Both the position numbers and the translations under genes were made by a program. Below are positions 25,995 to 35,572 of a stretch of 64,000 nt of DNA, one piece after another (position 1 is the first letter of the stretch; every line of letters starts with the position of its first letter). Below the pieces are notes generated by a model. The model made no database searches. It was not told the origin of the DNA and saw only the letters and a program-made list of their open reading frames with translations. Source of the stretch: Sphingopyxis witflariensis (GTDB taxonomy: Bacteria > Pseudomonadota > Alphaproteobacteria > Sphingomonadales > Sphingomonadaceae); the NCBI RefSeq assembly GCF_002205635.1, contig NZ_NISJ01000009.1:1-64000 (forward strand), given 5' to 3'.

Positions 25995-27188
25995 CTAGCG
26001 CACCGAGGCAAGCAGTTTCGCACCCTTTCCTTCCAGTTCTAGGCGCGCGTCCTGATGCGGCCGGTCGCGTGCAACAGCGTTGATGCCCTGGACGAAGTCG
26101 AAGATCGACGATGGGGGATGACCTTCTTCCTGAAGGACCGTGGCAATGATCTTGTCGGTTTCGCCTTTCGAGAATCCGCGCTTGCGCAGGAAGCTCTGCC
26201 GTTCATCACCATCCTGTGCGACGATAGCGGCGCGCGCCGCCTTGATCCCGTTCAGGAAGGACCCGGGCGAAGAGGAAGCAAAGCGCTCCAGCGCCGGTGC
26301 TGCCTCTTGCGCGAAGCGCCCGGCTGCGAACTTGCTGTGACGGATACTGATTTCCTCGAAGCCCTCGGCGCCCCAGATGTTCCGGTTCATGCACACGGCT
26401 CGCAGGTAAAACGTCGCCATGCCGAGCGTTTTCGAGCCGACCTCGCTGTTCCAACAATAGAATCCGCGAAAAAAGAGATCGGGTTCGCCGTTCGGTAGTC
26501 GCCCCGCCTCGATCGGGTTCGCGTCGTCGACGAGGAAGAGAAAGACGTCCCGGTCACTCGCATAGAGCGTGGTACTATCCTTGGTCACCTCGACGAAGGG
26601 GTTGTGTCGCATCGTCGACCAGTCGAGCATGCCGGGAACTTTCCAGCGCGTGTCGCCCGTCCCGTTCCCCGCGATCTTCATGACCGCCGACACCAGTTCA
26701 TGGTCCCAGATGCGACCATAGTCCGGGCCGGTGACGGCGCGCAGCTCGGTTCGGCCATCCCCGGTCTCGAGGGTCTTCACGAGTTCGCCGCGGTGCGCGA
26801 TCAAGCCATGCTGCATATTGATCCCCGCCAGGGCCGCAGGCAGCTGGCGCAGATAACCCGACGGTGCGCCCACGAGGCTGCAAAGCTGGCCGAATGACCA
26901 GTGGGTCGGCGCCACCGGCTCGGCGCGATCGGGAAGCAAAAGGCTGAGCCGCTCTGGATTGTCGCTCGCAGCCTCGACCCGAATCGCGCGGGTTTCGACC
27001 GTGCGGGTGGTCGCAATCTCTGCGCGGGCCCGAACCGCCTCGAAAAGCGCGTTCAGCGAAAGATAGCGCTCATCATCGGGGCGCGAGAACCATTCCGACG
27101 AAACGCGGCCGATGCGCTGGCCGCGTGAAATATCGACCTTGTATCCCGGTGAGGGATCGGCGGTCGCCGGTTGGATAGGATAGGTCAT
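25995..27188 (-). CDS. DUF932 domain-containing protein
   Basis: 397 residues from the ATG at 27188 (CGGAGACTTGCC upstream). The family pattern is visible in GTGDTRWKVPGMLDWSTMRH, then LYASDRDVFLFLVDD and FYCWNSEVGSKTLGMATFYL, followed by CMNRNIWGAEGFEEI. DUF932 proteins (phage/plasmid-like TIGR03299 relatives) are abundant on plasmids and integrative elements. The biochemical role is unsettled; some are thought to act in DNA modification or anti-restriction. It lies upstream of the long parB gene on the same strand, 119 bases away. Confidence 0.82.
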   Translation of the reverse strand: MTYPIQPATADPSPGYKVDISRGQRIGRVSSEWFSRPDDERYLSLNALFEAVRARAEIATTRTVETRAIRVEAASDNPERLSLLLPDRAEPVAPTHWSFGQLCSLVGAPSGYLRQLPAALAGINMQHGLIAHRGELVKTLETGDGRTELRAVTGPDYGRIWDHELVSAVMKIAGNGTGDTRWKVPGMLDWSTMRHNPFVEVTKDSTTLYASDRDVFLFLVDDANPIEAGRLPNGEPDLFFRGFYCWNSEVGSKTLGMATFYLRAVCMNRNIWGAEGFEEISIRHSKFAAGRFAQEAAPALERFASSSPGSFLNGIKAARAAIVAQDGDERQSFLRKRGFSKGETDKIIATVLQEEGHPPSSIFDFVQGINAVARDRPHQDARLELEGKGAKLLASVR

Positions 27189-27250
27189 GGCAAGTCTCCG
27201 CGACGAGCGCCTGGAGCCTCTCTCCAAGCCTTCACCCGTCACGGGCTCCT
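27189..27250 (-). promoter_or_regulatory. Leader of second family, copy 2 (before DUF932 gene)
   Basis: Minus-strand sequence directly before the ATG at 27188 contains GTGACGGG, GGAGAGAGGCTCC, GGCG, CGTCGCGGAGA in the same order and spacing as the leader at 25876-25931. The hairpin arms are weaker here. The remaining 200 bases up to the next gene (27453) hold no gene I can support and probably contain the divergent promoters. Confidence 0.5.
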
Positions 27251-27452
27251 GGCCCCCTCTCACTCTGGCTGCGGATCGGCTCGGAGGCGGAACCCCTCCG
27301 GATTTCTGGCAAATCATTGAAAGCGAACGGGAAACGATATGTTGTCATGTTCTGATCGGCGCCGATTAGCGCCCCCGCAACATTCCTATTCCCCAAGTCA
27401 TCTAAAATAGTTACACCGCACGGAGGCAGCGTCCGCTTCGGCGACGCCCCAC

Positions 27453-28040
27453 ATGCACGAACTTTCCAAAGCGAGCGAAATCTTATACGGTTCGTCGATG
27501 GATATCAGTCACGAGAGCTTGCACGGGCAAGACATCACGATCCTTGGGCCGTATCGGCCGTGGCGGTATCACAAAGAACAGGGTGGCGACGGCTCCAACT
27601 ATCCCTCGCACAGCGGACGGATCCTCGATCTGAAGGATAGCAAGGCCGAAGGGATCGACTATTTCTGCACCTTCATCTCGCCGCGAATCGGCCGCTATTC
27701 GTTGGTTGCCGCGGTCCCATCACACGATCCGGCGAAGACTGTGTCAGGGATAAAGTCGCTTGCGGCAAAACTCGAAGCGGCAGTGAACTGCAAGAATGTG
27801 AGCTCGCTTGTCGTTCGGCATACGAAGATTCAGAAGCTCGCCGACGGCGGCAATCGCAGCGTCGACATCCATCTGGGCTCGATCGCAATCGAGAACGCCG
27901 AGCCGATTGCTGGGCATTCGATCCTTCTGCTGGATGATGTCATGACTACGGGCAATTCGCTGCTCGCGTGCCGCAAGCTGCTGCTCGACGCCGGCGCCGA
28001 CCTCGTGAAGTGCGTTGCGCTCGGCCGAACTACTTACTGA
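27453..28040 (+). CDS. ComF-like phosphoribosyltransferase
   Basis: 195 residues. The PRPP-binding signature is clear at about residues 155-168: ILLLDDVMTTGNSL, with a type I phosphoribosyltransferase core (strand-rich YSLVAAVPSHDPAKT upstream). The N-terminal 60 residues are polar and unassigned. ComF-type phosphoribosyltransferases are linked to DNA uptake and repair, and the partner gene here is DprA-like, also a competence/SLOG protein. The two genes converge and overlap by 11 bases (28030-28040). SLOG-phosphoribosyltransferase pairings have been noted in predicted nucleotide-based conflict systems, so a defence role is possible. Confidence 0.75.
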   Translation: MHELSKASEILYGSSMDISHESLHGQDITILGPYRPWRYHKEQGGDGSNYPSHSGRILDLKDSKAEGIDYFCTFISPRIGRYSLVAAVPSHDPAKTVSGIKSLAAKLEAAVNCKNVSSLVVRHTKIQKLADGGNRSVDIHLGSIAIENAEPIAGHSILLLDDVMTTGNSLLACRKLLLDAGADLVKCVALGRTTY

Positions 28041-28803
28041 TGCGTTCCAAGACATCCTCGACGCGCTCGAGAATGACGCACTTCTCATAGGGGAGGAAAC
28101 GCTTCGGCCATGAGAGCTGCGGATTCTCGACAACCGATTTGGCGATGAACAACCACCGTCCGAGGCGCTGACATTCCGCGCTCTGATGAAGCGTTCCCGA
28201 ACTGTCGGACGCCTCGATGACAACGGTCGCGTCGGATACCGCCGCCATCAGTCGATTGCGCTCGGGGAAGTTGGACTTGAACGTGCGAGCGCCGACGGAA
28301 AACTGCGAGATCAGCAAATGATCACGATAGATGCGTTCCTGAAGCTGCGCATTCTTTGCCGGATAGACCTTGTTGATCGGGGTCCCGATCACGGCCGCAA
28401 CACGTCCAGCCGCGCCAATCGCAGCGTTCAATGCTTCCGTATCGACGCCTTCCGCGAGCCCCGACACCACCGCAACGCCGGCGCTCACCAACCCCTTGGC
28501 GAGTTTACGGGCCCGCGCTGCGCCTTCCGGCGACACTTTTCGCGTCCCGACAATCGCGACGGCAGGCGTCGTCAAGCAATCGAGATTGCCGGCATAGAAA
28601 ATGTCCTTGGACCGATCACGCTCGCCACCGAACATCAGGTCAAGCTGCTTGGATCCGAACGGCGAACCGCCCCGCCTCGCCAGAATGTCGGCAAGATCGA
28701 CGCACTGGACGTCTTCGGGGGGCATATAGGACACCGACAATTCGCTCTGGGTATACCTCGTAGAGCCCCTATCCGTTCGCTGATGGAAGAGCGGCACGTT
28801 CAT
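28030..28803 (-). CDS. DprA-like (SLOG/Rossmann) protein
   Basis: 257 residues. The DprA/Smf Rossmann core is recognisable: AVAIVGTRKVSPEGAARARK near residue 85, then VSGLAEGVDTEALNAA, AVIGTPINKVYPAKN and NFPERNRLMAAVSDATVVIE, with SGTLHQSAECQRLGR. This is the fold that binds single-stranded DNA and RecA in competence, but the chain is short and lacks the C-terminal winged helix of housekeeping DprA. It is probably a specialised copy working with the convergent phosphoribosyltransferase. The 187 bases between its start and the tRNA hold no gene I can support. Confidence 0.82.
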   Translation of the reverse strand: MNVPLFHQRTDRGSTRYTQSELSVSYMPPEDVQCVDLADILARRGGSPFGSKQLDLMFGGERDRSKDIFYAGNLDCLTTPAVAIVGTRKVSPEGAARARKLAKGLVSAGVAVVSGLAEGVDTEALNAAIGAAGRVAAVIGTPINKVYPAKNAQLQERIYRDHLLISQFSVGARTFKSNFPERNRLMAAVSDATVVIEASDSSGTLHQSAECQRLGRWLFIAKSVVENPQLSWPKRFLPYEKCVILERVEDVLERISK

Positions 28804-28986
28804 AGGTGGAGCCTACAAGATTCAGGCATTAGATTCAACCGCTTAGGTTCAAAACAAAATGACTCGAAATCAGCGGTTTAGCCGAGTTTCTACCAGATCG
28901 GCGTCACCGCCAGGAACCCGTCGGCAAGCGGACAAGCGATCGGCGACGAGCTGAGTTTCGTCGCCCACATAACAAGAATTTGGTGA

Positions 28987-29286
<300 letters not shown>

Positions 29287-29318
29287 TAGAACGAGGTTTT
29301 ATTTGAAATTGAGAGCTT

Positions 29319-29367
<49 letters not shown>

Positions 29368-29487
29368 CGGTAGAGCGCGGCCTCTAGCAAGCTCCGGGCG
29401 CGCCAGCAATGGCCTTATCGCACGATCATTGCGCAGACGCATCCGTGAGTGCAAAGCGGGGCCGCCGCCACGCCACAGGGAGCCGAC

Positions 29488-30552
29488 GTGAAACCATCCG
29501 AAACGCGCTGGCCGATGGCCGCCGACCTTTATGGCGAGATGCAGCTTGAGGTGCATCCGCCTGCGCGGCATCGCTGGCGTGACTATCTGCCCGGCATTCT
29601 CGTCACCGGCATCGCCGCGCTCGCCGCCGCGTGGCTCGCCGACCATTATGCCGCGCCGCTGGTCCTGATGGGGCTGCTCATCGGTCTCTCCATGAGCTTT
29701 TTGTCGCAGGACAAACGCACCCACGCCGGGCTCGACCTGATGTCGCAGACTGCGCTGCGCATCGGCATCGTCCTCGTCGGCGCGCGGATCACCGCGCAGC
29801 AGTTCGCCGAACTTGGCCCGCTGCCCTTCGCCCTGCTGATCCTGATCATGCTCGCGGTGATCATCGTCACCGTCGCCAGCGCGCGACTGTTCCGGCAGGA
29901 CAGCCATGCCGCGCTGCTCGCCGGCGGCGCGACCGCGATCTGCGGCGCGTCGGCGGCGCTCGCGCTCTATTCGCTGATCGGCGACAAGCGCGTCGATCAG
30001 GCGCGCTTCACCATGACTCTCGTCGGCATCACCGTCGCGAGCGCGCTCGCCATGTCGGCCTACCCCGTGCTCGCCGCCGAATTCGGGCTGACCGACGCGC
30101 AGGCTGGCTTCCTGATCGGCGCGTCGATCCACGACGTCGCGCAGGCGATCGGCGGCGGCTTTTCCTTCTCACCAGAGGCGGGCGAGGTGGCAACGATCGT
30201 CAAGCTGGCGCGTGTCGCGCTGCTCGCGCCAATGCTGATGCTCATCGCAATGTGGATCGGCCAAGCCGCCGACGGCGAAGGCGGCAAGATGCGCATCCCG
30301 CTGCGGCTGCCCTGGTTCATCACCGGCTTTCTGGCGGTCGCTGCGGTCAATTCGCTGATCGCTATCCCCGCGCCGATTCAAAACGCCGCAAACAGCGGTG
30401 CGCAGGCGCTGTTGCTGCTCGCGGTCGTCGCCACCGCGATGAAGGCGCAGCTCGCGCTACTGCTCGATCAGGGCTGGCGCAGCTTCGCGCCGATCATCGT
30501 CGCGACGCTGACCAGCTTTTTGCTGTCGCTGGCGGCGGCGCTCAGCCTGTGA
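29488..30552 (+). CDS. YeiH-family putative sulfate/anion exporter
   Basis: 354 residues from GTG 29488, which has AGGGAG five bases upstream; an ATG at 29449 lacks a site. About ten hydrophobic helices follow a short polar N-terminus, with YeiH (UPF0324) signatures: LRIGIVLVGARITAQQ, then GGATAICGASAALA and IGASIHDVAQAIGGG. The family is predicted to transport inorganic anions such as sulfite or sulfate. It is the first core-type gene to the right of the tRNA scar. Confidence 0.85.
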   Translation: MKPSETRWPMAADLYGEMQLEVHPPARHRWRDYLPGILVTGIAALAAAWLADHYAAPLVLMGLLIGLSMSFLSQDKRTHAGLDLMSQTALRIGIVLVGARITAQQFAELGPLPFALLILIMLAVIIVTVASARLFRQDSHAALLAGGATAICGASAALALYSLIGDKRVDQARFTMTLVGITVASALAMSAYPVLAAEFGLTDAQAGFLIGASIHDVAQAIGGGFSFSPEAGEVATIVKLARVALLAPMLMLIAMWIGQAADGEGGKMRIPLRLPWFITGFLAVAAVNSLIAIPAPIQNAANSGAQALLLLAVVATAMKAQLALLLDQGWRSFAPIIVATLTSFLLSLAAALSL

Positions 30553-30589
30553 CGCCGTGACGCCACGGCCAAGACGGGCCTTCCCACCT

Positions 30590-30675
30590 CCGTTTGTGCT
30601 GAGCTTGTCGAAGCACTGCTCTTCTTTCCGAGGCCAAAAGAAAGAACGGCTCTTCGACATGCTCAGGGCGAACGG
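30590..30675. repeat. REP-like inverted repeat
   Basis: An imperfect long palindrome: CCGTTTGTGCTGAGCTTGTC at the left is mirrored by TTCGACATGCTCAGGGCGAACGG-like sequence at the right, around a purine-rich centre. It sits between the convergent yeiH-like and DUF3426 genes. It may stabilise or terminate both transcripts. Confidence 0.6.
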
Positions 30676-30693
30676 TGATGAAAACTTGCTCGC

Positions 30694-31485
30694 TTAGTTT
30701 TTTGGTAAGGCCCAGCTGACGGTCAGCTGCGTCGCGCGGCGCGGAATGTCGAGCTTCGCTTCGCTGAAATTGACCTTTTCATTCGGCGGCAGCATCCGCA
30801 CCGGCGGCTTGATCGTCCAACTATAGACGATCGTCCCCTGCGCATCGCGCAGTTCGGCAAGGATCGGCGGCACACGCTGTTCGCGATCGGTCGGGTTGAT
30901 GATCACCCCCGAAGCGGCGAAATAGATCGTCCCGTCGGCGAGTTCGCGGTGATCCTGATTGGGTGGAAGCTCGATCACCAGATCGGGCTCATCGGCGGCG
31001 CCCGGAAGCCCCAGCCCCTGCGCCCAACTCGGCAACCCGAACCAATAAAGCGCACCTGTTGCGCCCAGCATCAGCGCCGCGGCGCCAGCGGCGATGATCG
31101 TCCAGCGTTTCGCCGGGTTGCGGCGAGCGCGGCGGAAAGGCAGCGGCGCATCGTTCAGGGGCGTCCGGGTGGGACGCGGCGCGGGTTCCGCCGATGTCGG
31201 TGCCGCAAAAGTCTCAGGCGGCGGGGACGGAGCGGGGTCGGCCACCGTCGGCGGCGCAACATCGACCTGCGCAGCCGCTACGGGCGCGGGAGAAGTCGGA
31301 GCAGATGCCGGTTCCGGAACCGCTGCTGGGGCCGGGGCCAGCGGCGCGGCCGTGGCGGCACCCACCGCGGGTTCCTGAAACCAGCTGTGCCGACAGCTGG
31401 CGCAGCGCACCGTGCGACCGTTTGGACCGATCGCCGTATCGGGTACGACATAGCGGGTGTGGCAGGACGGACAGGCGAGGATCAT
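30694..31485 (-). CDS. MJ0042 zinc-ribbon / DUF3426 membrane protein
   Basis: 263 residues. The N-terminal zinc ribbon has two CxxC knuckles, [12 protein letters not shown] and [11 protein letters not shown] long Ala/Pro-rich linker (about 45-125) follows, then one membrane helix ([20 protein letters not shown]) near residue 140, and a C-terminal DUF3426 domain with a beta-rich extracytoplasmic fold ([19 protein letters not shown]). The function is unknown. In sphingomonads this gene is usually divergent from ftsE, as here, with a 171-base promoter region between. Confidence 0.82.
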   Translation of the reverse strand: MILACPSCHTRYVVPDTAIGPNGRTVRCASCRHSWFQEPAVGAATAAPLAPAPAAVPEPASAPTSPAPVAAAQVDVAPPTVADPAPSPPPETFAAPTSAEPAPRPTRTPLNDAPLPFRRARRNPAKRWTIIAAGAAALMLGATGALYWFGLPSWAQGLGLPGAADEPDLVIELPPNQDHRELADGTIYFAASGVIINPTDREQRVPPILAELRDAQGTIVYSWTIKPPVRMLPPNEKVNFSEAKLDIPRRATQLTVSWALPKN

Positions 31486-31656
31486 GGGATCCCTCTAAAC
31501 ACGCTGAGTCGCGGTGTTGCAAGCGCCGCGTCATGTACCCGCGATTACTCGCCGCTTTACCTCGCCGAACAGCCGTGCAACAGGCGTCGGGATGAGCGCG
31601 GAGGCTCCCCTGCTGACCAAACAAGCAAAGGCGCGAAATCGCGCCGGGGTGACGCC

Positions 31657-32388
31657 ATGACATTGACAACGCTCCCACGCCCCGGCGGCGCGATGGTTGA
31701 ATTCGACGGCGTCGGGCTTCGCTATGGCCCCGACGCCGAAGTGCTCGCCGACATCAGCTTCAACCTGCAACCGGGCAGCTTCTATTTTCTGACCGGCGCA
31801 TCGGGCGCGGGCAAGACCTCGCTGCTCAAATTACTCTATCTCGCGCAGCGCCCGAGCCGCGGCATCGTCCGCCTGTTCGGCGAGGATCTGGTATCGATGC
31901 CGCGCCATCGCCTGCCTGGCTTTCGCCGCCGCATCGGCGTCGTTTTTCAGGACTTCCGCCTGATCCCGCACCTGTCGGCGCGCGACAATATCGCCTTGCC
32001 GCTGCGCATAGCCGGGGTCAGCGAAGAGGATCTGTCGGGCCCGGTCGGCGAAATGTTGAGCTGGATCGGACTCAGCGAACGCGCCCATGCGCGCCCCGCC
32101 ACGCTGTCGGGCGGCGAACAGCAGCGCGTCGCGATCGCACGCGCGGTGATCGCACGCCCGCAATTGCTGATCGCCGACGAACCGACGGGCAACGTCGACC
32201 CCGAAATGGCGATGCGGCTGCTCGGGCTGTTCGAGGCGCTCAATCGCCTCGGCACCACCGTCGTCGTCGCGACCCACGATATCCATCTGATCAGCCGGAT
32301 CGAAAATGCCCAGATGATGCGGCTCGAGCGCGGCCGCCTCGCCGATCCGACCGGCGCACTACGCTATCCACCGGCGAACAGAGCATGA
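31657..32388 (+). CDS. ftsE: Cell division ATP-binding protein FtsE
   Basis: 243 residues from ATG 31657 (GGGGTG upstream); an ATG at 31693 is also possible and nearer the family start. It is an ABC ATPase with Walker A GASGAGKTS, Q-loop VFQDFRLIPH, signature LSGGEQQR and Walker B LLIADEPTGN, all matching FtsE. With FtsX it forms the inner-membrane complex that activates cell-wall hydrolases at the septum. It is followed seven bases later by ftsX. Confidence 0.93.
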   Translation: MTLTTLPRPGGAMVEFDGVGLRYGPDAEVLADISFNLQPGSFYFLTGASGAGKTSLLKLLYLAQRPSRGIVRLFGEDLVSMPRHRLPGFRRRIGVVFQDFRLIPHLSARDNIALPLRIAGVSEEDLSGPVGEMLSWIGLSERAHARPATLSGGEQQRVAIARAVIARPQLLIADEPTGNVDPEMAMRLLGLFEALNRLGTTVVVATHDIHLISRIENAQMMRLERGRLADPTGALRYPPANRA

Positions 32389-32395
32389 TTTGCGC

Positions 32396-33301
32396 ATGAT
32401 CATCCCGCGCGTCCCCGTCCAGCACCGCCGCCTGCTTCCCGATCGCCGCCTGTCGGGGCCGACGCCATGGGTCATCGCGTTGTTGATGATGCTTACCCTG
32501 CTCGCTGCCGCCGCGGGGGTCGGGCTCGCACGGTCGGCGAACGCTATCGGCGATGCCATCGCCGGACGCGTCACGGTACAGATAGTCACCGCCAACCCGG
32601 TGACCCGCGCCGAGCAGGCGCGTGCCTTGCGCCGCCGTGCTGCTGCGCAAAGCTTCGTTCTTTCAGCACGCTCGGTTGAGCCGGAAGAATTGCAGGCAAC
32701 GCTCGGCCAATGGTTCGGCAGCGCCGAGGGCGACGATCCGGTCCTGAAATCGCTGCCGCTGCCCGCGCTGATCGACATTGATTTTGTCGGCGAGAAGCAT
32801 GCCAACCATGTGCGCGCACTGCAAAAGCTGGTCGCGGAGGAAGCGCCGGGCGCGCGGATCATCCCGCACGCCGAATGGCTGGGACCGGTCGCGCGGCTGA
32901 TCCGGTCGCTTGCATGGGTCGCGGGCGGACTGGTGGTGCTGATGGCACTCGCCAGCGCCGCGGTGGTGATCATGACCGCACGCGCCGCGCTCGCCACGCA
33001 TTTTCCGACGATAGAGATGCTCCACCTGATCGGCGCAACCGACCGCCAGATCACCCGCCTGTTCCAGCGCCGCATCGCGATCGACACCGCCTATGGCATC
33101 GCGCTCGGCACCACGGTCGCAGCAGCGATCCTGCTGTTGATCGGCCTGCAATGGACGGGAGTCACCTCGGGGCTCGCCGCGACCGCATCGCTTGGGGTCG
33201 CAGGCTGGCTGCTCTTGCTGGCGTTGCCGCTATTGGCTATCGCGCTTGCAGCCCTTACCGCGCGGCAGACCCTGCTCAGCGCGCTCAAGAAGATTTTATG
33301 A
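32396..33301 (+). CDS. ftsX: Cell division protein FtsX
   Basis: 301 residues from ATG 32396. Four membrane helices are visible: one after the N-terminal tail (TPWVIALLMMLTLLAAAAGV) and three in the C-terminal half, around an extracytoplasmic domain of about 120 residues. This is the FtsX layout, and the gene follows ftsE directly. A segment ATHFPTIEMLHLIGATDRQI matches the conserved cytoplasmic loop that couples to FtsE. It ends with ATGA into the ydcF-like gene. Confidence 0.9.
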   Translation: MIIPRVPVQHRRLLPDRRLSGPTPWVIALLMMLTLLAAAAGVGLARSANAIGDAIAGRVTVQIVTANPVTRAEQARALRRRAAAQSFVLSARSVEPEELQATLGQWFGSAEGDDPVLKSLPLPALIDIDFVGEKHANHVRALQKLVAEEAPGARIIPHAEWLGPVARLIRSLAWVAGGLVVLMALASAAVVIMTARAALATHFPTIEMLHLIGATDRQITRLFQRRIAIDTAYGIALGTTVAAAILLLIGLQWTGVTSGLAATASLGVAGWLLLLALPLLAIALAALTARQTLLSALKKIL

Positions 33302-33828
33302 TCAAGCGCCTGATTTCCTTGCTCTTCCTGGCCTGGGTACTCGGCTTCGCATGGTTTGCGCTGCTCTTGCCGCTGCCTGCCAAGGATCAGAAGACCGACG
33401 CCATCGTCGTCCTCACCGGCGGTCCCGGCCGCATCGACCGCGCGCTCGAACGGCTCGAGGCGGGCGACGCCAAGCGCCTGCTGATCAGCGGCGTCGCGCG
33501 AGAGGTCAAGCCGCGCGAACTCGCCGCAACCTATCACCGGCCGATGAAATTATTCGATTGCTGCATCGCGCTGGGGTTCGAGGCCGAAGATACGCGCTCG
33601 AACGCCACCGAAGTCGCGACCTGGGCCCAGCGACGCAACTATCAGAGCATCCGGCTGATCACCACCGACTGGCATATGCGCCGCGCCGAATATGAAATCG
33701 CCCGCGCAGTCGGCGACAAGGTGACGATCCTGCCCGACGCGGTGCGCAGCCAGCCGAGCTTCGCGACCTTGTTCCGCGAATATCATAAATATCTGGCTGG
33801 AATCGCCGGCGGATGGCTCGGCCTGTGA
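33298..33828 (+). CDS. YdcF-family (DUF218/SanA-ElyC type) membrane protein
   Basis: 176 residues. One N-terminal membrane anchor (LISLLFLAWVLGFAWFALLL) is followed by the DUF218 fold: DAIVVLTGGPGRIDRALERL, then SRNAT-like TRSNATEVATWA and RLITTDWHMRRAEYE. Members influence envelope integrity and vancomycin or polyprenyl-lipid recycling; the exact reaction is not known. Its start overlaps the ftsX stop and its stop overlaps the plsC-like start, so it is translated as part of this envelope operon. Confidence 0.85.
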   Translation: MIKRLISLLFLAWVLGFAWFALLLPLPAKDQKTDAIVVLTGGPGRIDRALERLEAGDAKRLLISGVAREVKPRELAATYHRPMKLFDCCIALGFEAEDTRSNATEVATWAQRRNYQSIRLITTDWHMRRAEYEIARAVGDKVTILPDAVRSQPSFATLFREYHKYLAGIAGGWLGL

Positions 33829-34556
33829 GATACACCATCGCCCTGATCCGTTCGATCCTGTTCTGGATCGCCTTTTTCGTGATGAGCAGCATCAGCTCGA
33901 TCGGCGGGGTCATCGCGCTGCCGATTTCACATCGCGGCACCATTTTTTTCGTGCGCATCTGGGCCAATTCGCACCGCTATTTCTGCCGCTTTCTGCTCGG
34001 CCAGACGATCATCGTCGAGGGCGAGATGCCCGACATCCCGGTGCTCTATGTCTTCAAGCATGAATCGGCGTTCGAGACGGTCGAACAACCGATGCTGTTC
34101 AAGCATCCTGCGGTGTTCGCAAAAGAAGAGCTGTTCTCCATCCCCGTCTGGGGTCAGGCAGCGCGCTTCTATGGCCTGATCCCGGTCGACCGCGACGGCG
34201 GCGGCAAGGCGATGCGCGCAATGCTCGGCGCCGCAAAAGCTGCCCTCGCGGCGGGTCGGCCGCTCTGCCTGTTCGCTGAAGGGACACGCGTTCCGCATGG
34301 CGAGGCGCCAGAGCTTCGCGCGGGTTTCGCGGGCATGTACCGCCTGCTCGGGGTGCCGGTGATCCCCGTCGCCGTGAACAGCGGCCTCGCCTATCCCCCG
34401 AGGCGCTGGGTCAAATGGCCGGGTACGATCACCTACAAGGTCGGTGAGACGATCCCCGCCGGGCTGCCGCGCGAGGAAGCCGAAGCGCGGGTGCGCGTGG
34501 CGATCAATGCGTTGAATCCGCCGGAGGCGTTGCTAACGGCCAGCCCCCAAATCTAA
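33825..34556 (+). CDS. 1-acyl-sn-glycerol-3-phosphate acyltransferase (PlsC family)
   Basis: About 243 residues from GTG 33825 overlapping the previous stop; ATG 33813 is the alternative. An N-terminal membrane helix precedes the acyltransferase domain. Motif I reads KHESAFETV, an H-x4-E variant of the usual H-x4-D. Motif III is LFAEGTRVPHGE and motif IV is VIPVAVNSG. It should add the second acyl chain to lysophosphatidic acid to make phosphatidic acid at the inner membrane. It is the last gene of the ftsEX operon and is followed by a REP-like repeat. Confidence 0.88.
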   Translation: MRYTIALIRSILFWIAFFVMSSISSIGGVIALPISHRGTIFFVRIWANSHRYFCRFLLGQTIIVEGEMPDIPVLYVFKHESAFETVEQPMLFKHPAVFAKEELFSIPVWGQAARFYGLIPVDRDGGGKAMRAMLGAAKAALAAGRPLCLFAEGTRVPHGEAPELRAGFAGMYRLLGVPVIPVAVNSGLAYPPRRWVKWPGTITYKVGETIPAGLPREEAEARVRVAINALNPPEALLTASPQI

Positions 34557-34559
34557 ACC

Positions 34560-34637
34560 CGTTCGCATCGAGCGAAGTCGAGATGCCCATCGTTCGTGCG
34601 CGCCTTCCGGGTGTCTCGACTTCGCTCGACATGAACG
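34560..34637. repeat. REP-like inverted repeat
   Basis: Arms CGTTCGCATCGAGCGAAGTC (left) and CTCGACTTCGCTCGACATGAACG-like sequence (right) form a long near-perfect palindrome between the convergent plsC-like and tyrA genes. It is likely a repetitive palindrome that may also stop both transcripts. Confidence 0.65.
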
Positions 34638-34659
34638 GAATTTGGCGGCTGCGCTGCCC

Positions 34660-35568
34660 TTAGTGCTTCCGCCCGAAATCGGGCGCCGGATCATCCTGCC
34701 CTTCGGCGATGATCGAGCGGCGGATCGCCCGCGTGCGGGTGAACCAATCCTCCAGCTTGTCGGCATCGCCGCGACGGATCGCCTGCTGCAACACCGTCAG
34801 ATCCTCGTTGAAGCGCTGCAAGGTCGCGAGCACCGCATCCTTGTTTGCGAGGAACACGTCGCGCCACATCACCGGGTCGCTCGCGGCGATGCGGGTAAAA
34901 TCGCGGAAACCGCCGGCCGAATATTTGATCACCTCGCTCTCGGTGACCTCCTCCAGCTCGCTCGCGGTGCCGACGATCGTATAGGCGATCAGATGCGGCA
35001 AATGGCTCGTCACCGCGAGCACCATGTCGTGATGCGCGGCGTCCATGACGTCAACCTTGGCGCCCAGCGCCTCCCACAGCGAAGACACCGCCTCAACCGC
35101 ATCGGCGGGGGCGTCGGCGGCCGGGGTCAATATGCACCAGCGCCCATCGAACAAGGTCGAGAAGCCCGCCGCGGGGCCGCTATTCTCGGTCCCCGCGACC
35201 GGATGCGCAGGAATGACGATATGGTCGGGCAACGCCTTGGCGAGCGCTGCGGCGACCCCCGCCTTCGACGATCCGACGTCGGAGATGATTGCGTGCGGCG
35301 CCAGCCCGGGCGCAATCGCCTGCGCGGCATCGGCCATACCGCCGACGGGCACCGCGAGGATGATGATATCGGCGTTTTCGACCGCGGACGCAGGATCGTC
35401 CGAAAGATGGTCGCACAGGCCCAGCCCGCGCGCGATCTCGCGCACCGCGTCGCTCGCGTCATGGCCGGTCACGACGACCTGCGGCAGCCGTTCCTTGACC
35501 GCGCGCGCGATCGACGACCCTATCAGGCCGAGCCCGATAACCGCGACCCTCTCGACGCTGCGCGCCAT
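34660..35568 (-). CDS. tyrA: Prephenate/arogenate dehydrogenase
   Basis: 302 residues from the ATG at 35568, four bases after the hisC stop. The N-terminal NAD(P)-binding Rossmann fold is [19 protein letters not shown]. The catalytic region has SDVGSSK, the conserved His in [13 protein letters not shown], and [11 protein letters not shown]. It oxidatively decarboxylates prephenate or arogenate in tyrosine synthesis; which substrate cannot be decided here. No ACT regulatory domain is present. Pairing with an aromatic or histidinol-phosphate aminotransferase is common in this order. Confidence 0.92.
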   Translation of the reverse strand: MARSVERVAVIGLGLIGSSIARAVKERLPQVVVTGHDASDAVREIARGLGLCDHLSDDPASAVENADIIILAVPVGGMADAAQAIAPGLAPHAIISDVGSSKAGVAAALAKALPDHIVIPAHPVAGTENSGPAAGFSTLFDGRWCILTPAADAPADAVEAVSSLWEALGAKVDVMDAAHHDMVLAVTSHLPHLIAYTIVGTASELEEVTESEVIKYSAGGFRDFTRIAASDPVMWRDVFLANKDAVLATLQRFNEDLTVLQQAIRRGDADKLEDWFTRTRAIRRSIIAEGQDDPAPDFGRKH

Positions 35569-35572
35569 TGAC

